Shown here: positions 12,604-19,265 of the stretch, one piece after another
Numbering within the stretch: the stretch's first letter is position 1
How the letters are laid out: the number at the start of each line of letters is the position of its first letter
Origin: CAZRIP01 sp964600165
GTDB lineage: Bacteria > Elusimicrobiota > Elusimicrobia > UBA1565 > UBA9628
Length of the DNA stretch: 23,483 nucleotides
NCBI GenBank assembly: GCA_964600165.1
Contig: CAZRIP010000060.1
Coordinates: 1-23,483, forward strand
Direction of reading: 5' to 3'
Made by a program: the position numbers and the translations under genes
The notes under the pieces: model-generated
What the model was told of the DNA's origin: nothing
The model's database searches: none
What the model saw: the letters and a program-made list of their open reading frames with translations, nothing else

Positions 12604-14072
12604 CAAGCAGGCTCGACGGGCTCGTCGACGCGGGGCTTGTGCTCGAGGGGCAGGTGCGGCGCGGCGAGCGGCAGGATGAAATAGAAGCGGGCGCCTCGGG
12701 GCTTGGCGTCGTCGATCCCGATCTCGCCGTCGTGACGCAGGATCGCTTTCTCGCAGAAAGCCAAGCCCAGCCCGACGTTGCCGACGTGCCGCTTGACGTC
12801 TTTCTGGAAGAACTTGCGGAAGATGTCGGCGCGCGCCTCGGGCGGGATGCCGGGCCCCGAGTCCGATACGCTCACGCGCACCTGTCCCGGCTCGGGATGG
12901 ACCTCGACGGCGATGGTGCCCTCGGGCGGCGTGTGCTCCACGGCGTTCGAGACGAGGTTGTCGAAGACGCGGCGCAAGATCGTGGGATCGCCGAAGACGT
13001 CGTGCGCCGCGCGGCGCGGGACCTTGACGAGCAGCTTCTGCCCGCGCTCGCTCGAGATCATCTCGAAATCCTTCGCGCAAGCCTCGGCCATCGCGGAGAG
13101 ATCGACGGGCACGCGCTCGCGCAGGCCAGCGACCTCGTCCATGCGCGCGAGCTGCAGCACGTCCTCCACCATGCGATGAAGCCTCTTCGTCGACATCTCC
13201 AGCAGATCGAAGGTCCGCTGCGTCCCGCCGCGCCTCGGGCCTTTGCCCGCGGCGGCGGGGATCTCGGCCAGCTGCTCCTGCAGCAGCGTGATCCCGGTGC
13301 GGATCACGGTCAGGGGAGTCTTCAGGTCGTGCACGAGCATCGCGGCCAGCTCCTGCTTCTCGCGCTCGAGCTCCAGGCGCAGGCGCGTCTCCGACTTCAG
13401 CTGGGCGCCGAGGTTGTTGAAGGCCGTGGCCAGGCGCGCGAGCTCGTCGTTGAAGAAGCCGTCGACGCGGATGGGCCGGAAATTGAGGGGATCGCGCGGC
13501 AGGGCCTCGATGCGCGGCACGAGCCGCTCGAGCTTGAGCCCGAACCAGACGCCGACGAGCCAGGCGACGATCGAGATCGCGAGGAAGGCCATGACGCCCG
13601 AGCGCGCGGCCTGGCCGCCGATCTCGCGCAGGTGGTCCTCGAGCGGCGCGGTGTGGAAGCCGATCGACACGACGCCGCGTCCGCGGCCGCCGAGATCGAC
13701 CGGCTTTTCGATGTCGTAGATGCCGTCTTGGACCTGATCGATCGCCACTCCCGGGTGCGCGGCGCGGCTCGTCCAGCGGACGTCGTCGGAGCGGCCGACG
13801 AGGCGCCGGCCCTTCGCGTCGCGCACGACGATCGTCGCGACGCCCGCCACGCGCACCATCTCCTCGAGATGCCGGCCGAGGCGAGGGAGGCTGCTGGAGC
13901 GGACCTCCTCCTCGACCAGGGCCCGCACCGCGCCGGCCGTGGCCTCGGCCTGGTCGCGCTCGAGGGCGTAGGACTCCCGGCGCAGCTCCCGGATGTGCTG
14001 GTATTGAAAGCCGCCCGCGATCGCGAGCCCGAACAGCGAGAAGAGGATCGCGAGATGGTGGCTCAGGCGCAT
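12603..14072 (-). CDS. Sensor histidine kinase with periplasmic domain and HAMP
   Basis: The product is 489 residues. The order is: transmembrane helix 1 (about 7-24), a periplasmic sensor region (about 25-158), transmembrane helix 2 (about 160-178), HAMP (about 179-235), a dimerisation/phosphoacceptor domain with H248 in MLVHDLKTPLTVIRTG, then an ATPase domain with N-box DNLVSNAVEHT (371-381), G1 DSGPGIP (404-410) and G2 NVGLGLAFCEKAI. It is an HDxKTP-type kinase. No response regulator is adjacent, so it is an orphan in this window. I start at the ATG at 14072: the upstream ATG at 14105 overlaps the shared promoter, and 14072 has AGGAA nine bases before it and leaves a normal first helix. 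It is convergent with maf and divergent from the CxxC protein gene. Confidence 0.92.
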   Translation of the reverse strand: MRLSHHLAILFSLFGLAIAGGFQYQHIRELRRESYALERDQAEATAGAVRALVEEEVRSSSLPRLGRHLEEMVRVAGVATIVVRDAKGRRLVGRSDDVRWTSRAAHPGVAIDQVQDGIYDIEKPVDLGGRGRGVVSIGFHTAPLEDHLREIGGQAARSGVMAFLAISIVAWLVGVWFGLKLERLVPRIEALPRDPLNFRPIRVDGFFNDELARLATAFNNLGAQLKSETRLRLELEREKQELAAMLVHDLKTPLTVIRTGITLLQEQLAEIPAAAGKGPRRGGTQRTFDLLEMSTKRLHRMVEDVLQLARMDEVAGLRERVPVDLSAMAEACAKDFEMISSERGQKLLVKVPRRAAHDVFGDPTILRRVFDNLVSNAVEHTPPEGTIAVEVHPEPGQVRVSVSDSGPGIPPEARADIFRKFFQKDVKRHVGNVGLGLAFCEKAILRHDGEIGIDDAKPRGARFYFILPLAAPHLPLEHKPRVDEPVEPA

Positions 14073-14104
14073 GAGGGGGTTCCTGGCAAAGTTTACTTTT
14101 TTCA

Positions 14105-14112
14105 TTTATACT
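14105..14112. promoter_or_regulatory. Bidirectional promoter: overlapping -10 boxes
   Basis: TATACT on the plus strand (14107-14112) ends seven bases before the ATG at 14120. On the minus strand the same bases read TATAAA (14110-14105), placed to give a leader of about 26 bases before the kinase ATG at 14072. The two genes would share one melting site and could not fire at the same moment. Confidence 0.5.
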
Positions 14113-14119
14113 TCTGCCA

Positions 14120-14602
14120 ATGAGCCGCGTCCTCCGTCTGTGGCTGTCGCTCAAGACCCTCGCCATCCGGCTGCGCTTCATGACCGGCAAGGCCAGCTTC
14201 GTCGAGGCCGACGTCCAAATGACGACGAACGCGGTGATCGACGACGCCGCGCCGCCCTCCGCCAAGCTGCTCGCGCACTACCAGCTCGCCACCCGCAAGC
14301 CGCGGACCGGCGACCAAGGCTGGAAGCTTTTCTGGGAGCGCGTCGCCGAGGGCGCGCGTCACCGGACCGCGCGGCTCGACTGCGGCTACTGCGGCCACCT
14401 CTTCGTGGTCCAAGTGCTCTCGAACCTCGATCCGCTCGCCTCCGAGCTCACGGGCGGGCGCGCGCCGGCCAAGCCCGCCTCTTACTCTTCCGACTGGTTC
14501 AAGTTCATGCACGAGGACTACTCCGGCCAGCCGTCGCTTTACTGCCCGCATTGCGAGCAGCAGGGCCCGCCGCGGCGCGTCGAGTTCCTGATCTCGTCCT
14601 AA
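14120..14602 (+). CDS. CxxC-pair protein, probable zinc-binding, unknown function
   Basis: The product is 160 residues. It has two CxxC pairs: CGYC at about 88-91 and CPHC at about 142-145, as in a zinc ribbon split by a 50-residue insertion. The first 20 residues are basic and hydrophobic (MSRVLRLWLSLKTLAIRLRF) and may touch the membrane. WKLFWERVAEGARHRTARLDC precedes the first pair. No family is recognised. The ATG follows a TATACT box by seven bases with no ribosome site, so it is probably leaderless. It is the first gene of a four-gene operon that continues with a Yip1-like membrane protein. Confidence 0.65.
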   Translation: MSRVLRLWLSLKTLAIRLRFMTGKASFVEADVQMTTNAVIDDAAPPSAKLLAHYQLATRKPRTGDQGWKLFWERVAEGARHRTARLDCGYCGHLFVVQVLSNLDPLASELTGGRAPAKPASYSSDWFKFMHEDYSGQPSLYCPHCEQQGPPRRVEFLISS

Positions 14603-14613
14603 GGAGCCCACGA

Positions 14614-15849
14614 ATGGACACCCCGTTCGCCCCGAACCCGCCGCCGCCGGACGACCCCGCGGCGCGCTTTCGCGCCCCGAACGCTCCACCCGAGGCCGCC
14701 GGCGCCGAGCCGCCCAAACCCGCGCCGCGCCCGCAAACATTGGGCCGGCTCCTCGAGGAGACGCTCGTCGCGCCGTTTCGCCTGGGCGCGCTGTTCGACG
14801 AGCTGGCGCAAGAGCCGGTCCCGGGCTACGGCCTGATGATCGCCAACCTCGCGATCTACTGGGTGGCGATGCTGGGGCTCAACCTTCTCCACGTCGCGAT
14901 CGTGCGGCCCCAGGCGCTTCGCTATCCGCCGGAGCTCTTCGGCCTCGTCGCGGCGGGCGCGCTGCTCTTCATCGTGCTCGCCGGCTTCGCGCTGGCCGGA
15001 GTCCTCGAGCTCGCGGCGCTCGCCTCGGGAGCGGCCTCCGATTACGGGAGGAGCTTCCAGCTGCTGACGCTGCTGTCCTTGATCGGCCCCCTGCAGGCCG
15101 CCGCGAACTGGATCCCTTCGGCCTGGCCGGTGCCGCTGATCCTCGGCGCCGTCGCCTGCGCGATCGGGCTCGAGCGCCTTCACAAGGCCTCCGCGGCCGG
15201 CGCGCGCGTCGTCATCGCCGTCCTCGCCGCGGCGGGCTTGAGCTCGATCTGGGCCGCGCGGCGCGTCGTCGAGCGCGCGCTGATCCCGCTCGAAGCCGCG
15301 CAGGAAAGCGCCGCGCAATTGCAGACGCTGGCGGCGCAGCTGCAGCAAGCCCAGCTGCCCGCGCAGGCCGCCGCGACCGCGCCCCCGGGAGCGCAGCAGG
15401 TCTCGAGCCTCGACATGCTGCGCGCCGGCGGGATCGCCGGCCCCGGGGCCGGCGGCCTGCCCGCGCAAGCCGAGCAGATGGAAAAGGCGGCGGCGGGGAT
15501 GATGGGCTCGCTGGCGCCGGCGCTCAACGATCCCTCGGTCATGTCCAAGATCCCGCCGCAGCAAGCCGACGCGCTCAAGCAGATCAGCGCCGTGCTGGCC
15601 CAAACGCAGGCCTCGCTGCAGACCGGCAAGCCGGTCGACCCGCGGGCCCAACAAGCGCAGCTCCAGCAGATGCTCTCGGCGCTGGGACAGCTGCAGAAGA
15701 GCCTGCCTCAGCAGCCGAGCGGCGGCACGCCGGCGCAGCAGCAGCAATATCTCCAGATGCAGAAGATGTTGAAGCAGATCACGTCGCAAGCGCCCGGCCA
15801 AGGACAATTCCCGCAGGCCGCGCCGCAGCCGGGCCAGGCCCAGCCGTGA
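14614..15849 (+). CDS. Yip1-like membrane protein with Pro-rich head and Gln-rich tail
   Basis: The product is 411 residues. Residues 1-45 are rich in Pro and Ala. A five-helix membrane domain of Yip1 type follows (about 75-230), opened by LGRLLEETLVAPFRLGALFDEL. From about 235 to the end is a long Ala/Gln-rich region with heptad-like QLQTLAAQLQQAQ and a Met/Gln tail, likely coiled or disordered. AAGGAG eight bases before the ATG at 14614 fixes the start. The function is unknown; Yip1-like bacterial proteins are uncharacterised. The stop overlaps the GTG of the next gene (GTGA). It may work with the CxxC protein upstream. Confidence 0.75.
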   Translation: MDTPFAPNPPPPDDPAARFRAPNAPPEAAGAEPPKPAPRPQTLGRLLEETLVAPFRLGALFDELAQEPVPGYGLMIANLAIYWVAMLGLNLLHVAIVRPQALRYPPELFGLVAAGALLFIVLAGFALAGVLELAALASGAASDYGRSFQLLTLLSLIGPLQAAANWIPSAWPVPLILGAVACAIGLERLHKASAAGARVVIAVLAAAGLSSIWAARRVVERALIPLEAAQESAAQLQTLAAQLQQAQLPAQAAATAPPGAQQVSSLDMLRAGGIAGPGAGGLPAQAEQMEKAAAGMMGSLAPALNDPSVMSKIPPQQADALKQISAVLAQTQASLQTGKPVDPRAQQAQLQQMLSALGQLQKSLPQQPSGGTPAQQQQYLQMQKMLKQITSQAPGQGQFPQAAPQPGQAQP

Positions 15850-16583
15850 GGCTGCAAGGCAAGGTCGCGTTGATCACGGGCGCGGCGCGGCGCGTCGGCC
15901 GCGCGATCGCCGTCGCCCTCGCCCAGCGCGGGGCGCGCCTGGCGATCCATTACAACCGCTCGAAAGGCGAGGCGCAGCGCCTGGCCGACGAGCTGCGCGA
16001 GGGCTACGGCCGCGAGCCGCTCCTCCTCAAGGCGGACTTGTCCGATCCGCGCGCGACGGCGCGGCTGGCGGACGCGACCGCCAAGCACTTCGGGACGATC
16101 CAGATCCTCATCAATAACGCCTCGCTCTATGAAAAGTCCGCGTTCGGCTCGACGACGGTCAAGGAGTGGGACGATCATCTGGACGTCAACCTGCGCGCGC
16201 CGTTCTTCCTGAGCCAGGCGGTCGCCCCGTACATGCAGAAAGGCGGCGAGGGCAAGATCATCAACATCGCCGACTGGGCGGCGCTGCGGCCCTACGCCGA
16301 TTTCATCCCTTACTGCGTCTCCAAGGCCGGCCTCCTCTGCCTCAACACCGTGCTCGCCAAGAAGCTCGCGCCCGAGATCCAGGTCAACGCCGTGCTGCCC
16401 GGACCGGTGCTGCTGCCCGAGAGCTACTCGCCCAAGCAGATCAAGGCCGTCAAGCAGGCGACGCTGCTCAAGCGCCTCGGCAGCCCCGACGACGTCGCCA
16501 AGGCCGTGCTGTTCTTGATAGAATCCGCCGATTTCGTGACGGGCGCCGCTCTTCCCGTCGACGGGGGGAGACTCATCGCATGA
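15846..16583 (+). CDS. Pteridine-reductase-like SDR oxidoreductase
   Basis: The product is 245 residues, a classical short-chain dehydrogenase: TGAARRVGRAIA (NAD(P)-binding loop, 11-22), LINNAS, catalytic Y156 and K160 in YCVSK, and a C-terminal LPVDGGRLIA. Two features point to the PTR1/FolM branch rather than FabG: the Arg pair in TGAARRVG, and an Asp (D143 in NIADWA) where most SDRs have the catalytic Ser. PTR1 and FolM reduce dihydropterins or dihydrofolate. The neighbours, a PTPS/QueD-family enzyme and FolB, fit a pterin or tetrahydrofolate role. It starts at the GTG at 15846 and overlaps both neighbours by four bases. FabG or another SDR function remains possible. Confidence 0.8.
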   Translation: MRLQGKVALITGAARRVGRAIAVALAQRGARLAIHYNRSKGEAQRLADELREGYGREPLLLKADLSDPRATARLADATAKHFGTIQILINNASLYEKSAFGSTTVKEWDDHLDVNLRAPFFLSQAVAPYMQKGGEGKIINIADWAALRPYADFIPYCVSKAGLLCLNTVLAKKLAPEIQVNAVLPGPVLLPESYSPKQIKAVKQATLLKRLGSPDDVAKAVLFLIESADFVTGAALPVDGGRLIA

Positions 16584-16987
16584 CCACTTACGGCGTGACG
16601 CGCGTCATCCACTTCTGCTACGGCCATCGCCTGCTCGACTACGCGGGCAAGTGCCGTCACCCGCACGGCCATAACGGAAAAGTCGAGGTCGCGATCGCCA
16701 GCGCCAAGCTCGACAAGCTCGGCATGGTCATGGACTTCGAGGAGATCAAGCAGAAAGTGCAGAAGTGGATCGACTCCGAGCTCGACCACAAGATGCTGCT
16801 CAACAAGCGCGATCCGCTGGTCAAGATCTTGAAGGACCTGGGGGAGCCCGTCGTGGTGATGGACGACAACCCCACCGCCGAGAACATCGCGCGCCTGATC
16901 TTCGACTACGCGCGAAGGCAGAAGCTGCCGGTCGCCTCCGTCCGCGTCTGGGAGACCGTCAACTCCTTCGCGGAAGTCGCGCCCTAG
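16580..16987 (+). CDS. 6-pyruvoyltetrahydropterin synthase / QueD family protein
   Basis: The product is 135 residues. The zinc histidines are in FCYGHRL (H16) and HPHGH (two His), and the catalytic cysteine C24 sits at the QueD position in GKCRHPHGH. Other signatures are MVMDFEEIK, ELDHKMLLN, NPTAENIARLIF and VWETVNSFAEV. Because it keeps the Cys rather than the Glu of PTPS-III, it should make 6-pyruvoyl- or 6-carboxytetrahydropterin rather than replace FolB. No other queuosine genes are visible. Coupled to the pteridine-reductase-like SDR, it may instead belong to a tetrahydropterin pathway. The stop overlaps the stop of folB on the other strand (CTAG). Confidence 0.88.
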   Translation: MTTYGVTRVIHFCYGHRLLDYAGKCRHPHGHNGKVEVAIASAKLDKLGMVMDFEEIKQKVQKWIDSELDHKMLLNKRDPLVKILKDLGEPVVVMDDNPTAENIARLIFDYARRQKLPVASVRVWETVNSFAEVAP

Positions 16988-17358
16988 AGACCGGACTTCG
17001 TCTCGCGCTGGCGCCGCAGCTCGACGACGACCTCGCGCGTGCGCGGCATCACCGCGGGCTTCTTGTGCACGAGCACGTTGACCGCGACGAGCTTCTTCTC
17101 GCGCGCGAGCACGAGGGCCGCGACCTGCTCGGCTAAAGTCTCCACCAAGCGCCGCTCGCCTGACTCCGCGGCCTCGCGCACCGTCTTCTCGACGGCCCAA
17201 TAATCGACCGTCTTGCGGAAGTCGTCGGACGCCGCCGCCGGCGCGGCGTCGAGTTCCATCCCGACGTCGACGAGGATCTTCTGCGGCTTCCTGCGCTCGG
17301 CGTCGGGCACGCCGACGCGGACCTTGCACTCGATCCCGTAAAGCCAGACTTTATCCAT
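16984..17358 (-). CDS. folB: Dihydroneopterin aldolase
   Basis: The product is 124 residues, typical for FolB. Signatures are YGIECKVRVGVPDAERRKPQ near the N-terminus, KTVDYWAVEKTV, RRLVETLAEQVAALVL, and the strand with the catalytic lysine, VNVLVHKKPAVMP. The enzyme cleaves dihydroneopterin to hydroxymethyldihydropterin in folate synthesis. The frame has an ATG at 17367, but that triplet lies inside the -10 box GATAAT, so the ATG at 17358 is the likely start and the mRNA would be leaderless. The gene faces the PTPS/SDR operon, placing pterin enzymes back to back, and diverges from trxB. Confidence 0.9.
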   Translation of the reverse strand: MDKVWLYGIECKVRVGVPDAERRKPQKILVDVGMELDAAPAAASDDFRKTVDYWAVEKTVREAAESGERRLVETLAEQVAALVLAREKKLVAVNVLVHKKPAVMPRTREVVVELRRQRETKSGL

Positions 17359-17365
17359 TGGCGCC

Positions 17366-17371
17366 ATTATC
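17366..17371 (-). promoter_or_regulatory. -10 box GATAAT of folB with TGA extension
   Basis: On the minus strand TGA-GATAAT reads from 17374 to 17366, ending seven bases before the ATG at 17358. The palindrome at 17370-17397 overlaps it. Confidence 0.55.
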
Positions 17372-17397
17372 TCAACTTACCCCGGGGTAAGTCGAGA
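17370..17397. promoter_or_regulatory. 28-bp near-perfect palindrome between folB and trxB, likely operator
   Basis: ACTTACCCCGGGGTAAGT (17375-17392) is a perfect 18-bp palindrome. It extends as TCTC on the left and GAGA on the right, with one mismatched pair (17374/17393). It overlaps the folB -10 box and lies just upstream of the trxB promoter, so a bound dimer could control both. Its compactness suits a protein site better than a terminator. Confidence 0.6.
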
Positions 17398-17399
17398 AG

Positions 17400-17429
17400 C
17401 TGACTATCTCCGGACATAGTTGTTATAAT
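17400..17429 (+). promoter_or_regulatory. trxB operon promoter CTGACT-18-TATAAT
   Basis: A perfect TATAAT (17424-17429), preceded by TGT as an extended -10, lies eight bases before the ATG at 17438. CTGACT (17400-17405) is a fair -35 at 18 bases. The start codon would be at or near the transcript 5' end. Confidence 0.65.
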
Positions 17430-17437
17430 CCGGTGAT

Positions 17438-18364
17438 ATGGCCTACGCGCGAAAAGTCGTCATCATCGGCTCGGGCTCGGCGGCCTACACGGCCGCGATC
17501 TACGCCGCCCGCGCCAACCTGGATCCCTTGATCTTCGGCGGCATCGTCATGGGCGGGCAGCTGATGATCACCTCCGAGGTCGAGAACTTCCCCGGATTCA
17601 CTGAGCCGATCCAAGGCCCCGAGCTCATGGAGCGCATGCGCAAGCAGTGCGAGCGCTTGAACGTCTTGATCATCCCGGAGCTCGTGCAGAAAGTCGATTT
17701 CAGCAAGCGGCCGTTCCACGTCGAGACCACGGAAGGCACGCAGGCCGTCGCGGAGACGGTCATCGTCGCCACGGGCGCCAACGCTAAGTTCCTCGGCATC
17801 CCGTCCGAGAAAAAGCTCATGGGCCACGGCGTCAGCGCCTGCGCCACCTGCGACGGCTTCTTCTTCAAGGGCAAGGAAGTCGTCGTCGTCGGCGGCGGCG
17901 ACACGGCGATGGAGGAAGGCACGTTCCTGACGAAGTTCGCCGCGAAGGTCACGATCGTGCACCGGCGCGACGACTTCCGCGCCTCCAAGATCATGCTCGA
18001 GCGCGCGCAAAAAAACCCCAAGATCCAGTGGATCACCAACGCCGTCGTCGACGAGGTGCTGGGCAACGGCCATGTCGCGGGCGTGCGGTTGAAGAATCTC
18101 AAGACGGGCCAGACCTCGGAGATGAAGGCCGACGGCCTGTTCATCGCCATCGGCCACCAGCCGACGACGGGATTTCTCGGCGGGCAGCTCAAGCTCGACG
18201 AGACGGGCTACATCGTCGCCGACGACCGGACGCGCACGTCGGTCCCCGGCGTCTTCGCCGCGGGCGACGTCATGGACAGCCGCTATCGCCAGGCGATCAC
18301 CGCGGCCGGCAACGGCTGCAAGGCCGCGCTCGAGGCCGAGCGCTTCCTGGCGGGCCACGAGTAA
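17438..18364 (+). CDS. trxB: Thioredoxin reductase
   Basis: The product is 308 residues, typical for low-molecular-weight TrxB. It has the FAD loop IIGSGSAAYTAAIYAARA (9-26), GGQLMITSEVENFPGF, the redox pair C135-A-T-C138 in SACATCDG, the NADPH loop VVVGGGDTAMEE with HRRDDFRASKIM, and the C-terminal AAGDVMDSRYRQAITAAGNG. It passes electrons from NADPH to thioredoxin. The loop has GSGSAA instead of the usual GSGPAG. It leads an operon with lipA and the 2-oxoacid dehydrogenase genes, one base before lipA; it may help keep lipoyl thiols or other disulfides reduced, but that is inference. Confidence 0.95.
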   Translation: MAYARKVVIIGSGSAAYTAAIYAARANLDPLIFGGIVMGGQLMITSEVENFPGFTEPIQGPELMERMRKQCERLNVLIIPELVQKVDFSKRPFHVETTEGTQAVAETVIVATGANAKFLGIPSEKKLMGHGVSACATCDGFFFKGKEVVVVGGGDTAMEEGTFLTKFAAKVTIVHRRDDFRASKIMLERAQKNPKIQWITNAVVDEVLGNGHVAGVRLKNLKTGQTSEMKADGLFIAIGHQPTTGFLGGQLKLDETGYIVADDRTRTSVPGVFAAGDVMDSRYRQAITAAGNGCKAALEAERFLAGHE

Positions 18365-18365
18365 A

Positions 18366-19265
18366 ATGGCGCCGACGGCCGCCCGGCTTCCGGAGTGGCT
18401 CAAGGTCAAGCTCCCGCAAGGGGAGAACTACGAGCGCCTGAAATCCGTCTCGCGCAGCCGCGGGCTCGCCACCGTCTGCGAGGAGGCGCGCTGCCCGAAC
18501 ATCGCCGAGTGCTGGGGCGGCGGCACGGCGACCTTCATGGTCATGGGCGACTCCTGCACGCGCGGCTGCCGCTTCTGCTCCGTGCAGTCGCTGGCGCGCC
18601 CGCCGCTGCCCGATCCCGAGGAGCCGGCCAAGCTCGCGCTGACGCTCTCCGAGATGAAGCTCGACTACATCGTTTTGACGACCGTCTGCCGCGACGACCT
18701 GGCCGATCAGGGCGCGGCGCATCTGGCCGCCTGCATCGCCGAGGTCCGGCGCGTGAACCCCTCGCTCAAGCTCGAGATGCTGCTGCAGGACTTTCGCGGC
18801 GAGATGCGGCTGCTCGAGCGAGTGCTCGACTCCGGCCCCGACGTCGTCGCGCACAACGTCGAGTGCGTCGAGCGCCTGACGGAAACGGCGCGCGACGCGA
18901 AGGCGGGCTACCGCCAATCGCTGCGCGTGCTCGCGCACGCGAAGAAATACATGCCGAAAGCCCCGACGAAGTCCTCGCTCATGCTCGGCCTGGGCGAGAC
19001 CGAGGACGAGCTGCTGCGGACCTTCGACGACCTGCGCGAGGCCGGCGTCGAGATCCTGACCCTCGGGCAATACCTGCGGCCGGCCGGCGCGGGCCGCAAC
19101 CTGCCCGTGACGCGCTTCGTGCCGCCCGACGAGTTCACGCGGCTCGGCGAGCTCGCCCGCGCGCGCGGATTTTCTTACGTGGCGTCCGGGCCGTTCGTCC
19201 GCTCCTCTTACAGGGCCGCGGAGCTTTTCTTAAAGGGCCGCCTCCAAGAGACGCATGCCGCTTAA
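18366..19265 (+). CDS. lipA: Lipoyl synthase
   Basis: The product is 299 residues. Both iron-sulfur cluster motifs are intact: the auxiliary cluster cysteines C38, C43 and C49 (CEEARCPNIAEC), and the radical SAM cysteines C64, C68 and C71 (CTRGCRFC). The RSSY motif that ligates the auxiliary cluster through serine is at 279-282. The enzyme inserts two sulfurs into octanoyl groups on E2 and H proteins to make lipoamide. Its substrate E2 is encoded in the same operon (22062 onward). It starts one base after trxB, and its end overlaps pdhA by 11 bases. The octanoyl transferase lipB is not in the window. Confidence 0.96.
   Translation: MAPTAARLPEWLKVKLPQGENYERLKSVSRSRGLATVCEEARCPNIAECWGGGTATFMVMGDSCTRGCRFCSVQSLARPPLPDPEEPAKLALTLSEMKLDYIVLTTVCRDDLADQGAAHLAACIAEVRRVNPSLKLEMLLQDFRGEMRLLERVLDSGPDVVAHNVECVERLTETARDAKAGYRQSLRVLAHAKKYMPKAPTKSSLMLGLGETEDELLRTFDDLREAGVEILTLGQYLRPAGAGRNLPVTRFVPPDEFTRLGELARARGFSYVASGPFVRSSYRAAELFLKGRLQETHAA

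Noticed and set aside
12574..14265. A long open frame (563 codons) on the minus strand over the sensor kinase
   Set aside because: It overlaps the clear kinase gene in another frame and reads as an Arg/Ala/Pro-rich low-complexity protein, the usual shadow of GC-rich codons.
14071..14613. A 5' extension of the Yip1-like protein back to 14071
   Set aside because: The extension overlaps the CxxC gene in another frame, is Arg/Pro-rich, and the ATG at 14614 has a good AAGGAG site.
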